The position numbers and the translations under genes were made by a program. DNA of 64,000 nucleotides from assembly GCF_947172395.1 (NCBI RefSeq), contig NC_069084.1:7689107-7753106 (forward strand), given 5' to 3'. Shown here piece by piece: positions 1 through 11,042 of this stretch. Within the stretch, counting starts at the first letter, position 1. Every line of letters starts with the position of its first letter. A model generated the notes under the pieces. That model saw nothing but the letters and a program-made list of their open reading frames with translations. It was not told the origin of the DNA and made no database searches. This DNA is from Bicyclus anynana. Taxonomy: Eukaryota; Arthropoda; Insecta; Lepidoptera; Nymphalidae.

Positions 1-330
1 ATTAAATATAGCCTAATTCACTTATTGATAACGTGGCTTTCTATTAGTAAAAATATTCAAAACCGGTTTAGTGGATCCAATTACCCCCTACAAAACCACA
101 AACTTTACCTGTTTACAATATTAGTATAGATTTATTGGCCGTTTCAGAGAGCTCGAAATATAATGAGTGAGCTATGTTCAGAAAATCCATACTTCTATGC
201 TAATATTATAAATGTGAAAGTAAGTCTTTCGTCAATCTGTCTGTTACCATTTATCAGCTAAGCCAATGAACTGCTTCGGGTGAAATTTGGAATAAACATA
301 AATTGGACCATGGAGCAGCACCTATGCTAC

Positions 331-605
331 TTCATCATATCAGCCGACGGACATCCACTGCAGGACATAGGCCTTTTGTAGGGACTTCCAAACATCACGA
401 TACTGAGCCACCTGCATCCAGCGAATCCCTGCGATACGCTTGATATCATCAGCCCACCTGGTGGGGGGTCGACCAACACTGGGCTTTAGTGCGGGGTCGC
501 CATTCCAACACCAAGAGACCCCAACGTCCATCGGCTCTTCGAACTATGTGCCTCGCCCATTGCCACTTTAGCTTCGCAACTCGTTGAGCAATGTTGGTGA
601 CTTTG
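331..605 (-). mobile_element. RTE-like LINE 3' stub (C-terminus of reverse transcriptase)
   Basis: The minus strand encodes the tail typical of lepidopteran endonuclease-reverse transcriptases: GRPPTRW, then DDIKRIAG, then WMQVAQ and a WKSLQKAYV motif (340-531). The LINE 3' end is at the left, next to TCATCAT. Five other copies lie at 11555, 40026, 47626, 48690 and 63195. Only the last part of the LINE is present, as expected of a 5'-truncated insertion. Clade assignment is from memory of the family. Confidence 0.7.
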
Positions 606-2960
606 GTTCTTTACTTTTGTTCTATGCAATTTGGTTGGTATGGTGGTTCCCGCGGGCTTTGTAAAAAAAGAGAATTTCAGTCATTTTGCACAATGAAAGT
701 TGGACAACAGATAATTATAGAAGTCCCTATTAAATAGTCATAGCAGTTTAAACAAAACTCACTATTACAAATAGTATAGACAGAGATATTGCTAAATATT
801 TTGCCTCAAACTTTCAGTTACACTCAGAAAGAGAATTCAATGAAGAAAGATCATAAATTATGTCACTCCACTGCGACACTCGTCTGCAGTTCAGGGCGAA
901 AAGTTTTGCGCGACTTATTTGATTTTTCTTTTGCTCGAGAAAATTTTTCGTCACTAGTGATACTGAATTGATATTTAAACCTCTTTCACATTTTTTTTTA
1001 ATGTAGAATCGGTCTTGCACCACAGTCTAGCAATGGTTCTTGCAGTAGTAACAGTGGTTCTGTTAGAAGGTATTTTTGGATTTACTCGAAAGCGGCAGAT
1101 GAACATACTCGTAATGTATAACACCTTGAATTTTGTTAAGTGGACCTCCACCAAGTATCAGCCCTCAATATTGGTAATCTGTAATGTACTTGAAAATAAC
1201 TGACTATAATATTGGATGGGGAGCTTATAATTTAAGAAAATAGCAACATCATTTAATTAATGAAAATAAACTTCTTAAGCATCCTCACTCTGCTTGTAAA
1301 CATTAATTTACTCAAAAATATTAATTTACTTTATTAGTAATACTGGCTGTTTTTAATGCATTTGCCTAACAAAACGCACTCACTTCTGTCTGTGCAAAAA
1401 TGACAAGCGTATCAAAATGTCATCATAAGGAAAACAGACAAAGATGCAAATTATAATTATAAAACATCGTATGACATACGTGTGCTTTGATAATTACAGC
1501 CTCTGCTTCCTTACATAGCTCTCGCCTACGGCTCGAGCTTACAATATCGCCTCGGCTGTAATTTTCAACTTACCGACTTATATTATAATGAACTAAAACG
1601 TTACAGATACAATATAACATCTGAAAGATCTACTAAATTAGCACTCTATTTATTATACTAATAAATAAGCAGTAGTTTCTCTATTTATGCATTAACTTTG
1701 TGTATTTCCATCCCCGTATTATAAGACATCCCCAAGTTTGAATGACGCCATCTCATGTCGAAAGTCCACTGAGATTCGCGCTAACGAGGTACTTTAGATC
1801 CTTTTATACGTAACTAGGTCCAGACTATTAAAATAAGTTATGTTTTTTTCAATATATAATAAAGTATAGTATAAAATATCTATTACCCTTGTCATATTTC
1901 CTTTTTATACAAAAAAAAATAAATTAGCCATAATATGTGAAAAATATTTTTCATACCCTCAAAATAGTCTTAAAACACTGTTAGGAGTGGATGCGAATAT
2001 AACCTAACGAGTGGGGATCGAAGTTGGTGTTGTGGTGTTTTGGAAAAATCTCTGTATTAATGGGGATGATGACTAAGATTAAATATATAGATTTTTATGA
2101 TACATCCGGGTAAATAAGGTCAATGTTAACTAATTTATACATAAATGCAAAGATTGTCTGGATATTTGCAAAATAAATAAGATTATAAAATTTCAAAATG
2201 TAAAAAAAAACTTATTATGTAGTTAGATGAAAATTCATTCAATTTTAGCTTTCTTACATTAAATGAGACACTATAAACTATAAACATAAACGCACAAATA
2301 ACAAAGATATTAGTAATTTTATTTGTACGCCCATACAAATCTAACGATCATTATGACCTACGACGTCATTAAATCGTACCACTTAGTATGGAGCGTTTTT
2401 CAGGGATCCGTGGAAGCGCCGCAAATCTGACCTATTAAATCCCTGTAGTTCCGAAAGTAATGATCGCAGAGACCCTGTTACTTTTACAAAATTGCTTTAC
2501 TATTAGCATACTCTTAATTTATATACAATTTAAAAAACTGTAATTTTATTATTGTAAATATTTAAATAAATATTTTCTTAAATTAATAAAAAAGTATAAT
2601 AATAAAACGGACCTCACATTGAAATTTAAATCCCACTAACAAAGCCCAGCAGTCTGATTGGTTCGAACCGCCGAAATCCGCCCCGAATCGGATAAATCCG
2701 GCTTTGTGCAGTTCCGACATATTCACAATTTCGGTGTTACGTTCGTTACCTAATAATATAAAAGCTACACCTTACTTAACCTGCTATTTAATTGTAAGCA
2801 TAGTTTTCCTTTGAGATCCAATTTTTTTTATAAAACTAAAGAAACAAAATTTTTTACGTGACAATGCTTGAACAAAACTACTACAAATAGGTTTATTTTT
2901 CGCGTTTTTGGTCGAAAAACTGTAGTTTGTCTGTAATGACATTTTCTTTTTGCCTTCCAG
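606..2960. other. AT-rich non-coding stretch
   Basis: No gene is supported. Small frames at 789-971, 814-1023 and 1015-1203 look like chance. An imperfect inverted motif (AATTACAGCC ... GGCTGTAATT) frames a GC-richer patch at about 1493-1564. The block at 2380-2480 is also richer in GC but is not matched elsewhere in the window. Confidence 0.5.
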
Positions 2961-2985
2961 GACCGATCTGTGCTACAGAATTTAG
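2961..2985 (+). CDS. Candidate 25-nt microexon 1 of unidentified host gene
   Basis: The segment follows a strong acceptor (TTTTCTTTTTGCCTTCCAG) and precedes a modest donor, GTAATT. Read from its first base it gives DRSVLQNL plus one leftover G. That leftover base (phase 1) is what the next candidate exon at 22347 needs, where G plus GT makes Gly. This is the weakest of the five exons because the donor is not GTAAGT and the exon is very short. It could be a chance acceptor. Upstream exons would lie outside the window or be unrecognised. Confidence 0.3.
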
Positions 2986-3240
2986 GTAATTAAAGTTTAC
3001 TCCAAATACTAATGTTACATTTGACGAATGATGTTTTGAATGTATCACTTCAGAACGGCTAGACTAGTATTGATAAGAAAATGAAAAACTGCGTCTTTGG
3101 TTTGCTTATTTGGTCAAGTGAAGTAATGTGATATATATAATCTAAAGGGTTGTGAGGAAATCTTTCTCTTTTCAAAGAAACTCCCAGTAACAACTCGTAG
3201 TTGGTATTGGTTGTATTACCCCTGTACCTGCTAAGCCGTT

Positions 3241-3428
3241 GGTCAGCTGGCCTATTCACTATTTTGGTCTATAGTATCAACCTATTAAAAAACAACAAAT
3301 CAATTGATAAAATGTCATCTACATACTATATTATGTTATCCACCAGTAAGCACCGCATGCCATTTGTAGTTTGTATCATAGTATGTAGATGACATTTGTC
3401 AATTGGTTTGTTGTTTATTTTAATAGTT
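3241..3428. mobile_element. MITE-G remnant with internal long palindrome
   Basis: It begins CAGCTGGCCTATTCACTA, the same end as the copies at 15352 and 59636. Inside, an imperfect inverted repeat (about 3281-3330 against 3377-3427) shares the motif ATGTCATCTACATACTAT in both arms. The right end of the MITE is missing and is replaced directly by a Helitron-like copy. Confidence 0.55.
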
Positions 3429-3651
3429 CACACTAATATTATAAAGGCGAAAGTTTGTGTGTAAGTGTGTAAGCATGTTTGTTCTTCCTTTACGCTGCGG
3501 CTACTGAAGCGATTTGGCTGTAATTTGAAATGGAAATAGATTTTACTCTGGACTAACACATAGGCTACTTTTCATCCCGGAAAATTCATGGTTCCCGCGG
3601 GATTCGTGAAAAATTTAATTCCACGTGGACAAAGTCGCGGGCGTCCACGAT
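3429..3651 (+). mobile_element. HEL-1 Helitron-like non-autonomous element
   Basis: It starts CACTAATATTATAAAGGCG, passes through the family motifs GATTTGGCTG, ACACATAGGCTACTTTTCA and GGTTCCCGCGGGATTCGTG, and ends GTCGCGGGCGTCCAC. Better copies end GCGGGCGTCCGCTAG, where GCGG/CCGC forms a short hairpin just before CTAG, as in Helitrons. The family resembles the lepidopteran Lep1-type Helitrons. That name is from memory. Confidence 0.65.
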
Positions 3652-4167
3652 TAAGCATGATTGGAGCAGTTCTTTGCCCCAAATCATTCCTCATACAAAG
3701 AGAAGCCCTGTAAATGCGTTGAAATAGGTTGATTATGATCATGATTATATAAAAAGTAGGTCAACAACAACTACACTAATCTTACAAGTTATGATAATCC
3801 GTTGAAACACAAGGCATGAAAACTACAAAGCCTTGCAGCACGTAGCGACTCCAGTCGCACCTGTGTACCGCTGCAGCGTAATCCGATTGCATTTGCCTAA
3901 TGCCTGCTGCGCTAACATAGCTTATCAGTATACTGTTTTGTTGTTTGTACCGTTTTGTGTACATTGTTACGCTTCATCAGCATTTGAAATGCAATCACAA
4001 CTCTAAAACATTATCGAACTATCGGACGATTGCCACTTCGGTCGGTTTAACACTCGATATAAATTAAACAAGCCCTGCGGTTATCAATTATACAAATCCG
4101 ACATTTCACACGCGTAGATCCCGTTCTCACGGAAATATAATAAAGGAAATCCTTCTCTCTTCTTTAA
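3652..4167. other. Unassigned intergenic/intronic stretch
   Basis: No repeat family or exon was recognised. The minus-strand 60-codon frame at 3782-3964 has no recognisable motif. Confidence 0.4.
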
Positions 4168-4466
4168 TTACCCGACTGCAAGAAGGGTTATGTTTTTCGC
4201 GCGTATCTTGTATGTATATCTTCCAAACCACTGGACGGATTTTCGTAATTAAGATATATTTAAATTTGTCATAATAACCCAAGTGTTCTTAGATAGGTGA
4301 AAGACGACTGTGAGACGCTATAGACTCGTGGTGAAAAAAAAAATTTTTTTTGAATATTGCAACATGGGTATCAAATTCAAGGGCTTGCTTCAATTGTTTT
4401 CTACACTTCTGGACTGAGCTTGTTTTTTTTCTTTTTAGTTTTTGTATCATTTATGCAGTCGGGTTT
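4168..4466. mobile_element. MITE-K, inverted-repeat element with ACCCGACTGCA ends
   Basis: The left end ACCCGACTGCA (about 4170) is mirrored by TGCAGTCGGGT near 4454-4464. The internal phrases ATCTTCCAAACCACTGGACGG and ACATGGGTATCAAA resemble a common lepidopteran repeat, and ATGGGTATCAAATGAAAGGGC recurs near 6170. Confidence 0.5.
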
Positions 4467-4510
4467 TTTTATTTGTTTAATTATTTTTATTTATTAGAAA
4501 ATTTCATTTG

Positions 4511-4640
4511 AGTCTCAATAGCTCATATTACACAGAACGACTCAACACCGAGGTCGTTGCTTCGAACTCATCCCTCTGCACTATTGTCGCATTATCACAG
4601 TCCGTCCGACTAATCGAAGATGAACAGGGAAAATTTATAA
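4511..4640 (+). mobile_element. SINE-J fragment with tRNA-like head
   Basis: It opens AGTCTCAATAGCTCA, resembling a degraded tRNA box A. CTTCGAACTCATCCC follows in the place of box B. The clearer minus-strand copy at 59463-59612 has the same head. Confidence 0.45.
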
Positions 4641-5565
4641 GATAAGGCAAATGCACTAAAATAGTACCTATTAGCCGGTCCTCGATCCACAAAAGCCAGT
4701 GTCCGAGTGTATCGAGCTATATTTGCAATAGCAGCCGTAAAGTTGGTAAGTCGGTAATGTCACAGTTCCCTGCCTAGAAAACCACGTTTACTGTTGGTTC
4801 TGATCATTGTCACTAACATCTGATAATAATGATCGTGTAGAGTCAAACCCTAAGCTCATTTAACCGCATTGGAGTAGTGTGGTGGGTTCAAATTCTCAGT
4901 TGACCTGGTGGGAACATTCCCTATTGTATAGTTTCCTCAAAATTCGTTAAGTAATTGTTTTTGCCTTAAAAAGTATCAAACACCAATCCATCCTCAAACC
5001 GTTCGCTTTTTTAATATCACTGGAAGTGACATTTAATCGATCGATTTTATAATACTTAGGTATTCGTTAATAAAAATATCTTACCATTTTTTTTCATAAT
5101 ACGGTCTCCATAATGTAAATTTACCTTATGGGGAAGAGGGCGGGCTTAATTATTATGGATATTATAATTCAGAGGCGGATACAAGGGTACATTTATTCAC
5201 ACTAAAGTGATAAGGTGATTTGCATACATGATAGAACGCTTTATTAAAATCCCATACAAAAATAATTTTAGAAGTAGTTTTTCAAGATGTTTTCTTGTTG
5301 TTATGAAGTGTTTATTATTTTAAAGAACTAAATTATCAACTGTTAAATTTCTTGCCGGATCTTTGCAGTTTGAATAGAAATGTCTATCGAGGTAAAAGAG
5401 TTACATTGTAAGTAATAGTAAATTCAATATTAATTTTGAAGTACCACAAAATTACAACTATTATTCAATCTATACATAATAAAATGTAAGTGTTTAAGTG
5501 ATTTCTAAGCAACTGTTTTCTCAAGTGCTTAAGTATAGTTGTTTACATGATACTAATATTATATG
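4641..5565. other. Mostly unassigned; small SINE-C and LINE scraps
   Basis: At 4852-4890 there is a SINE-C-like scrap (CGCATTGGAGTAGTGTGGTG). At 5338-5362 the phrase AATTTCTTGCCGG matches a LINE 3' region found at 46400 and 55580. The rest is AT-rich with no support for a gene. Confidence 0.4.
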
Positions 5566-5785
5566 ATTCTACAATGTGCAATTGCACGTTGTAGAGTCTA
5601 CATCTCCTATGGATGCTCCGGTTTCGGGGTGAAGCGTACGTAGAGAGTATTTTGTCGGACCTGGGTGACGTTGTCGCATGGGTTCGTCGGCTTTTCGCGG
5701 AGGATAGCAAAATAAATAAATCATTATATAATCACGATGAACTTCCGCAAAGTAACGCCTGCTTCTATCCAATACGAAACTAATA
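5566..5785 (-). mobile_element. MITE-F copy
   Basis: The phrase GTACGTAGAGAGTATTTTGTC, followed by TGGGTGACGTTGTCGCATGG and GATAGCAAAATAAATAAATC, recurs at 17450-17720 and 21839-22035 and, decayed, at 15555-15665. Its 73-codon frame is a repeat shadow. Confidence 0.6.
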
Positions 5786-5819
5786 TACAAAAATTTTCTT
5801 TTTTTAATATTGTCTTGTT

Positions 5820-5965
5820 ATTTGTTTGTCCGGACTAATCTTTTAAATAGCTAATCCGATTTCATTGAGACTTTCACTGGAGGAGGTTGTTGAACAACAT
5901 ATCCATGGTTCTCGCAGGGTTTGTGAAGTTAAATTTCATGCGGATGAAGTCGCGGATTTGCGCTT
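5820..5965 (+). mobile_element. Old HEL-1 remnant
   Basis: The phrases CCATGGTTCTCGCAGGGTTTG and ATGCGGATGAAGTCGCGG match the 3' half of HEL-1. The terminal CTAG hairpin is degraded. Confidence 0.45.
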
Positions 5966-5984
5966 GTTAATTAAAAGCTTTTAT

Positions 5985-6190
5985 TTAACTGGATTCTTAG
6001 AGCTCAATTTTAAAGTAGATATCTTCAACCGATTGAGCTGAAATTTTGTATACACGTTAAGATTGCATGACAATGCACGGTATATTATATGATGATATGT
6101 TATTCTGAATACAATATGGCAGACCACCCAAGATGGCGGAATAGTTATTTTTAATGTACTTCTACAATATGGGTATCAAATGAAAGGGCT
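5985..6190 (+). repeat. MITE-K-like dispersed repeat
   Basis: It contains ATCTTCAACCGATTGAGCTGA, AATATGGCAGACCACCCAAG and ATGGGTATCAAATGAAAGGGC. The last phrase echoes the element at 4168-4466. No coding capacity is visible. Confidence 0.4.
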
Positions 6191-6203
6191 TATATCTATA
6201 TTA

Positions 6204-6290
6204 TAAAAGCTTGTCGCGAGGATTAACTTTCTTATATTTCAAATTTAAATTTAATGCTGATAGATAATTAATCCTCGCGACAAGCTTTTA
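6204..6290. repeat. Perfect 23-bp inverted repeat, 41-nt loop
   Basis: The arms are 6204-6226 and 6268-6290, sharing AAGCTTGTCGCGAGGATTAA, with no mismatch by eye. The GC-containing core stands out from the AT-rich surroundings, which suggests a recent foldback insertion rather than chance. Confidence 0.8.
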
Positions 6291-6915
6291 TTATCATTTA
6301 AGTTGTACATAATGAGGTTATAAGTTGATAGTTAAAATGTTGAAAGAAAAAAATATTTTCTTCTTTTTAGAGCGTTTAAATAAAAGCTTTTTTTAAAAAG
6401 TTTTTTACTTTATAATTTTTTTTTACATATATTTTTAATACAGTACGAGTATTTTGTACAGCGTAGCCATGCGTTGTGTCAAACTGCAGCCGTCACAAAG
6501 AGCGCAATCTCATTAGCGCTGCAAGCTTTTTTCATCTCGCTGACTTCGCCATTCCGCGAAAGATGTTGCTGTAATTGTGCCTGTAAAGATAAAAAAATAC
6601 ATCGCTGCTTCCTTAATGCGGTTGTTTTTGAAATTATTATTGCTTTATCTCTAGATGATGATCTTTTATAATATATTGAGTTGTTGAAACATGTTTTTTT
6701 AATGTAGCTTTTCCCGCAGGTTTCTATTTTCTATTAAAAAAAGATTTCTATTAAAAGTCCCATTAAAGTCCCAATTTAAGTATTTAATAAAGGTTTGATT
6801 ATTATTTAGTACTTATCGTGTAAATAATTGGAAATACTAATATTTTGAAATTTCGCATACAGATGTATATGTATTTGTATGTTATGTATTGATTTATACT
6901 TAAAACTTTTAAACA
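6291..6915. other. Unassigned stretch
   Basis: The 65-codon plus frame at 6474-6671 has six cysteines in its middle but no recognised domain, signal peptide or splice context. I do not call it a gene. Confidence 0.35.
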
Positions 6916-6981
6916 AACTTTTGATTAAGCAACAAACAAAAATAAATTACTTTATTTTTGTTTGTTGCTTAATCAAAAGTT
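6916..6981. repeat. Perfect 31-bp inverted repeat, 4-nt loop
   Basis: The arms 6916-6946 and 6951-6981 are exact complements separated by TTAC. Each arm carries TTTTGATTAAGCAACAAACA. A transcript would form a tight 31-bp hairpin. Confidence 0.85.
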
Positions 6982-7277
6982 ATATAAATATACTTACGTA
7001 TATGTAGGTACCTACTATCCATTCCAGCATTATTGATACCGATCTAAGTTTTTTCTTGCTTCATTAGTAGCGTTATCTCAAATATTCTAAGATATTCATT
7101 TGTATAATATGCTGAAATAAACAATCTTGAATGACGTTAAATTTACAACGCATTTAATTGCCTGTAACTACATTGACAACTATACCCTTCACTGGCAACC
7201 ACAACTGAGTACCTACAGCTAGGTCTTTCCTGTAAATTTGTTACTATTAATTAAGCAAAATATGGTTAGCAACAACC

Positions 7278-7518
7278 TTTTTTTTTTTAATATTTACAAG
7301 TTAGCCCTTGACTACAATCTCACCTGATGGTAAGTGATGATGCAGTCTAAGATGGAAGCGGGCTAACTTGTTAGGAGGAGGATGAAAATCCACAATCCTT
7401 TTGGTTTCTACACGACATCGTACCGGAACGCTAAATCGCTTGGCGATACGTCTTTGCCGGTAGGGTGCTAACTAGCCACGGCTGAAGCCTCCCACCAGCC
7501 AGACCTGGACTAATTAAG
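7278..7518 (-). mobile_element. SINE-A, 5'-truncated
   Basis: The plus strand reads oligo-T, TTTACAAGTTAGCCCTTGAC, CGTACCGGAACGCTAAATCG and AGCCTCCCACCAGCCAGACC. It stops before the tRNA-like head, so the 5' part is missing. Confidence 0.8.
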
Positions 7519-8797
7519 ACAACCTTTGGTAAACTCCCCTCCTCCCAACTTGTATCAATAACTAGGTTATTAAAAGTTCTTACTAACCAGCTGTTCTTTA
7601 TACTGTTGCTTAATTAATAGTTATACAACTTAACAGCCACAATGTACTACAAATTATCTCGTTCCAACTTTCAGAATTTTTTTATTACATGGTAACCCAC
7701 TTAGCTACCAGAATCAAGAATTTTCCTAAATAAAAAAGTTGAGCGTCTCATCAAGATGAAGCTAATCACAGAAAATTAACTTGATACAGTTCGTTTCATG
7801 TAGTATGGTGCGGGTGACAGTTCGTTTCACTCTTTTTTTTTAATGTTTGCCGCGATTCATTATAATAGTACGTATTATGAACGTCATAACGGCGACTGTC
7901 ACTGTACCAATGCTAACTGTACTTGTAAAAATCCACGAATCCTGGGCAATGTGCGATTGTAACACTATTTACGGCCAGTTCTTCATCGCAAGTAACAGTC
8001 AAAGTAACGTCATAAATCAAAAGTGACGGTCTTGTTCACTGAAAAATAAATTCTTCTTTACTACTTACTACTTTTACTGTTATTTTAGCTTTACATGAAG
8101 AAACTGGCCGTTATACGTGACATCTGCAATAAATAGTAAAATAACACATGTAATATCACCCAATATGTACACTGTACAGTGAGACGTCGGTATGTTCAAA
8201 CCAAATAGGTTTGCATATTTATGAGACTACGGCCGTCATAATGAAGGAACACTAATGAAATACCGTCTTGAATTTGGCAGGATTATACGATATTCATGGA
8301 ATATTATATTCAACGTAATTGCGATGTTATTATGTGTGAAACTTTATATCAGAGAACCAAGAACTACTAATTACATATGAATTGTATGTAACACTTCCTG
8401 TTTCCCATGGTTTCGCCCGCGTAAATCTCGTTTCCGAAGAAATTTGGATTAAAAAATATGTGATATTTCAGACCAATTTCTGTGTTTCCAAATAGATCCG
8501 TATAACAATTTTGATTTTCTGTATTTTATTTATTTAATATGGAGATAGTATTACAAAAATAAAATACAGAATACAATCATTTATGAATACATAACGAAAA
8601 AGATCTCAAATCACAAAGTTTTTTAAACTTAAACCATTTTATAAGGGATCAAATCATTTTATACTTAGGAATATCTTTATACAAAGTACACGTAGGATTA
8701 AGATAAAATATTAATTTCACTAAAACGGTATACATTTACGTAATATGCTAATAAATGTATAAATACGTATATTGTCTTCATTAGAATACAGGTAAGT
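7519..8797. other. Unassigned stretch with a small hairpin
   Basis: No gene is supported. TTCTGTATTTTATTT and its complement form a 15-bp stem at about 8517-8573. GCATATTTATGAG near 8214 is the reverse of part of the 22-base motif repeated at 8798 and 9788. Confidence 0.4.
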
Positions 8798-8819
8798 CTC
8801 ATAAATATGCAAGCTTATG
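8798..8819 (+). repeat. 22-bp direct repeat, copy 1
   Basis: The motif CTCATAAATATGCAAGCTTA(TG) is found again, exactly, at 9788-9809. CTTCATTAG precedes both copies. GC-poor MITE-like sequence follows (8878-9065), with ATCCGTTCGATGCGG and ATCCGTTTGATGCGA recurring inside it. Confidence 0.6.
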
Positions 8820-9215
8820 TAGTTTCTACCTTAGTTAGTCTAAGGTAGGTCATCCACACGTCGGAATAATGGTAGGCGTCCTATACGAATACGAATCGTA
8901 CGTATTGGACGCATCGCATCATACAGATTTTTAACTTCACGGTAGATAAAATCCGTTCGATGCGGATCAGTGGAGTATATGAATTTCTATACAAAGAATA
9001 CTAAAATCCGTTTGATGCGATGCGTTTTTACGCATAGAATTTAGATCTAAATTCGTTACATACAAATTCTTTGCTTCGTTACAAATAAAAATTCGTTACA
9101 TAGTTAAGTAACGAATGTAGGTTTTTTAGATAGAGTGATTCAAGGAGTACCTAAATAGGTTTAGTTTAATGTTCTTTACCACGCGGACGACGTTGTTAGT
9201 GTACGTTTAGTCTAT

Positions 9216-9513
9216 CGTTATCAACCCATATTCGGCTCACTGCTGAGCTCGAGTCTCCTCTCAAAATGAGAGGGGCTAGGCCAGTAGTCCACCACGCTGG
9301 CCCAATGCGGATTGGCAGACTTCACACACGCAGATAATTGAAAAAAATCTCTGGTATGCGGGTTACCTCACGATGTTTTCTTTCACCGTTTGAGACACGT
9401 GATATTTAATTTCTTAAAATGCATACAACTGAAAAGTTGGAGGTGCATGCCCCACCGGATTCGAACCCACACCCTCCAGAATCGGAGTCATATCCACTAG
9501 GCTACCACGGCTC
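9216..9513 (-). mobile_element. SINE-B, near full length, with target-site duplication
   Basis: The right end has a tRNA-like head on the minus strand: GATTCGAACCCACACCCTCC is box B, and TAGGCTACCACGGCTCA carries box A. The left end ATCAACCCATATTCGGCTCA is the SINE 3' end. It is flanked by ACGTTTAGTCTAT (9203-9215) and ACGTTAGTCTAT (9514-9525), a good duplication with one gap. Confidence 0.85.
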
Positions 9514-9580
9514 ACGTTAGTCTATACTGCAATGATTTGAATGATTGATTGATTTTGATGCTTTGATTTTAAAAAATAGA

Positions 9581-9676
9581 AAGCCACATTGTTTGTGAAT
9601 GTTTTAGGCTATATTTTATATCCGTATTCTCACGTTAACGGAAGCGATGCGGGTGAAACTACAGGCGTATGCTAGT
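9581..9676 (+). mobile_element. HEL-2 remnant
   Basis: It carries GCTATATTTTATATCCGTAT, CTCACGTTAACGG and GCGGGTGAAACTACAGGCGT, then GCTAGT. This is the 3' half of the HEL-2 family, whose clean copies end GGCGTCAGCTAGT. Confidence 0.5.
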
Positions 9677-9787
9677 CATACATAACCGGATACTCACATC
9701 ACACTCGTAAATTCCACCACAAATGTATAACACTACCAAATACAAGACGGCATGTGCTTCATTAGTCTGCCTTCATTACGGGCGGGC

Positions 9788-9809
9788 CTCATAAATATGC
9801 AAGCTTATG
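9788..9809 (+). repeat. 22-bp direct repeat, copy 2
   Basis: Exact copy of the 8798-8819 motif, 990 bases downstream. The flanks differ apart from CTTCATTAG upstream. It may be part of an unrecognised dispersed repeat. Confidence 0.6.
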
Positions 9810-9997
9810 CGAGCCTCGAGCTGAGACTGACGTGTACATGTGTATGGGAAAATGCATTATGTATCTTGATGTGGGTCAGAGATACGTATTGTTTGTGGAT
9901 GTATGGTGGAACTTACATATGGTTTGGTGCCACATAATCTTATATTGTAGCTGTTGACAGTATTAAATAAACAAAGTCTTAGAACTTACAAATTAGA

Positions 9998-11042
9998 ACG
10001 TTTATTCTGGAAAATGTATAAGCTGAATTGATTAGCGTCTTTTGGTTAACTAAAGCTAAATGCTAAACCGGTGAGTGGACAGACTTGAAAATTTCTATTT
10101 CTTCTTTTAGTTTTATTCTCCTATCACAATCTCAACTACACAAATCTAATTAATAATGAACAATTTTTAACTACATAGAGTAGAAAAATTTCAAAACTGA
10201 TTATTTTTAGCGTAAAACTTTGACAGTCAACAAAATATATCGGCCCAACAATGCCTTATGCCTCATTCGCACGAGAGATTTTTAACGGACGTTAAAAAAG
10301 CGTTCAAATGCAACAAATGCATTCCCAAGTATTCACACGACAGCGTTTTTAAAACACGGCGCTTTTTGACGTGACAACGTCTTATAATTCGATGGCCGGC
10401 TGCACTCTCGCAAAAAGATGACGTCATGCGTCGTTCCCACGCTCTAAGGTTGCAAACTTTTTTTACAAGAAATAAAGTACCCATATTCTGCTCTATGAAT
10501 ATTATTAAACAGTATTTTAGACAAAACGAACACTTTCTTTTGAAAAATGCAACCATTCCATCAGTATTTTCTTATTATGTTTTCACGTTCAACTATCGTC
10601 AGTAAACCGACTTTACAGACAACCAAGTTTTTTATCGAGCAGTGTTGCAGTTTCAATTTTGGGCGTTAGAAGTAGACTTTCATTTAACTTCATACTTTAA
10701 ATTTGTGCGCTTTTTTACCGTTCGTTAAAAAACTCTCGTGCGAATGAGACCTAAGGCATTGTTGGGCCGATATATTTTGTCGACTGTCAAAATTTTATGC
10801 TAAAAAATAATCCGTTTTAAATTTTTTCTACTATAGATAGTTAAAAATAAGTTTATTATTATATGGTAGATTTTTTTTGTTCATTATTAATTAGATTTGT
10901 GTAGTTGAGATTGTGAAAGGACAATAAAACAAAAAGAAGAAATAGAAAGTTTCAAGTCTGTCCACTCACCGGTTTTGCCTTAAGCTTTAGTTAACCAAAA
11001 GACGCCAATCAATTCAGCTTAAAGATTTTCCAGAATAAACGT
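9998..11042. mobile_element. Foldback element with ~260-290 bp arms
   Basis: The left arm (9998 to about 10259) and right arm (about 10751-11042) are imperfect inverted copies. Shared landmarks are CGTTTATTCTGGAAAAT, TTTTGGTTAACTAAAGCT, CCGGTGAGTGGACAGACTTG, CTACACAAATCTAATTAATA and CGGCCCAACAATGCCTTA. The centre is occupied by a separate MITE-N copy. No transposase is visible, so it is non-autonomous. Confidence 0.8.
10261..10750. mobile_element. MITE-N, long copy nested in a foldback
   Basis: The ends are CCTCATTCGCACGAGAG and the inverse CTCTCGTGCGAATGAGAC. A short copy with the same ends lies at 27140-27352 and an internal piece lies at 31850-32095, which shows that it is a family of its own. 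A minus 97-codon frame inside is non-coding shadow. Confidence 0.75.

Noticed and set aside
4720..4755. Possible tiny exon before GTAAGTCGG
   Set aside because: The acceptor is weak, the putative exon is 14 bases, and it fits no phase needed by the other exons without adding a stop-prone codon.
10263..10556. 97-codon minus frame
   Set aside because: It lies wholly inside the non-autonomous MITE-N. No transposase motif.
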